Shown in pieces: positions 5,137 to 5,195 of a DNA stretch of 5,195 nucleotides. Numbering within the stretch: position 1 is the stretch's first letter; each line of letters begins with the position of its first letter. The notes under the pieces were generated by a model. It saw only the letters and a program-made list of their open reading frames with translations, searched no databases and was not told the origin of the DNA. The translations under genes and the position numbers were made by a program. This stretch comes from JBFMFB01 sp040752115 (lineage in GTDB: Bacteria > Pseudomonadota > Gammaproteobacteria > Burkholderiales > Sulfuricellaceae), in contig JBFMFB010000068.1 of the NCBI GenBank assembly GCA_040752115.1, forward strand, positions 1-5,195. The letters run 5' to 3'.

Positions 5137-5195
5137 CTAGGTTGCATCAAGTACTCCAGCGGCCAGGAGGTCTCTTTTGATCTCCAAGAGTTTTT
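5137..5195 (-). CDS. C-terminal 18 codons of an unidentified gene (truncated by the window edge)
   Basis: On the minus strand, frame from 5193, the sequence reads KLLEIKRDLLAAGVLDAT followed by TAG (5139-5137). The amphipathic, natural-looking composition and the stop located just upstream of the RAYT left end suggest the real end of a neighbouring gene. The piece is too short to identify, and no function is proposed. If real, it and the downstream elements lie in the same orientation. Confidence 0.4.
   Translation of the reverse strand, partial: KLLEIKRDLLAAGVLDAT

Noticed and set aside
5172..5195. CTCTT...AAGAG followed by TTTTT on the plus strand, like an intrinsic terminator
   Set aside because: The 5-bp stem with a 9-base loop is weak, competes with another GGAG/CTCC pairing, lies opposite the probable coding end of another gene, and is cut by the window edge.
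1..5195. CRISPR array, tRNA, rRNA, toxin-antitoxin pair or retron/defence system
   Set aside because: No regularly spaced repeats, no tRNA/rRNA-like sequence and no second defence gene were seen. The reverse transcriptase is tied to a group II intron by domains V and VI, not to a retron or DGR.

Overview
The window looks like a chromosomal piece of a moderately GC-rich proteobacterium, most likely beta or gamma. The zwf-pgl gene pair, the IS200-like REP-associated transposase (RAYT) and a bacterial group II intron all fit that reading. No species can be named from the sequence.

Layout. Bases 1-1050 (+ strand) hold the 3' end of zwf (glucose-6-phosphate dehydrogenase), then a complete pgl (6-phosphogluconolactonase) 13 bases later. 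Together they form an oxidative pentose-phosphate / Entner-Doudoroff entry operon. Bases 1051-1566 carry no recognisable gene. They contain a weak hairpin, a 64-base relic of the 3' end of a RAYT transposase gene, a GGGGACAGACCAC motif and a second hairpin. Bases 1567-2175 (- strand) encode an unrecognised 202-residue protein. It has a strong ribosome-binding site and a well-spaced sigma-54-like promoter, and its base composition is poorer in GC than pgl.

Bases 2252-5093 (- strand) are best read as one nested mobile unit. The outer layer is a RAYT element of about 0.9 kb whose two ends carry a related 14-base motif in inverted orientation. It encodes an intact 282-residue Y1/HUH transposase with a C-terminal helix-turn-helix. 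A group II intron of about 1.92 kb sits directly after the element's left-end motif and upstream of the transposase start codon, in the same orientation. The intron encodes a 436-residue reverse transcriptase/maturase with YADD and no endonuclease domain. Domain V, domain VI with a bulged A, and a candidate EBS1-IBS1 pairing can all be recognised. The pairing fixes the 5' splice site next to the RAYT end motif.

Bases 5137-5195 appear to be the last 18 codons of another minus-strand gene entering from the right.

The most interesting reading is that the intron uses a repeated transposon-end sequence as its target, so a retroelement is nested in a DNA element. A relic of a second RAYT copy lies about 1.1 kb away, and the sigma-54-promoted gene lies between the two RAYT 3' ends.
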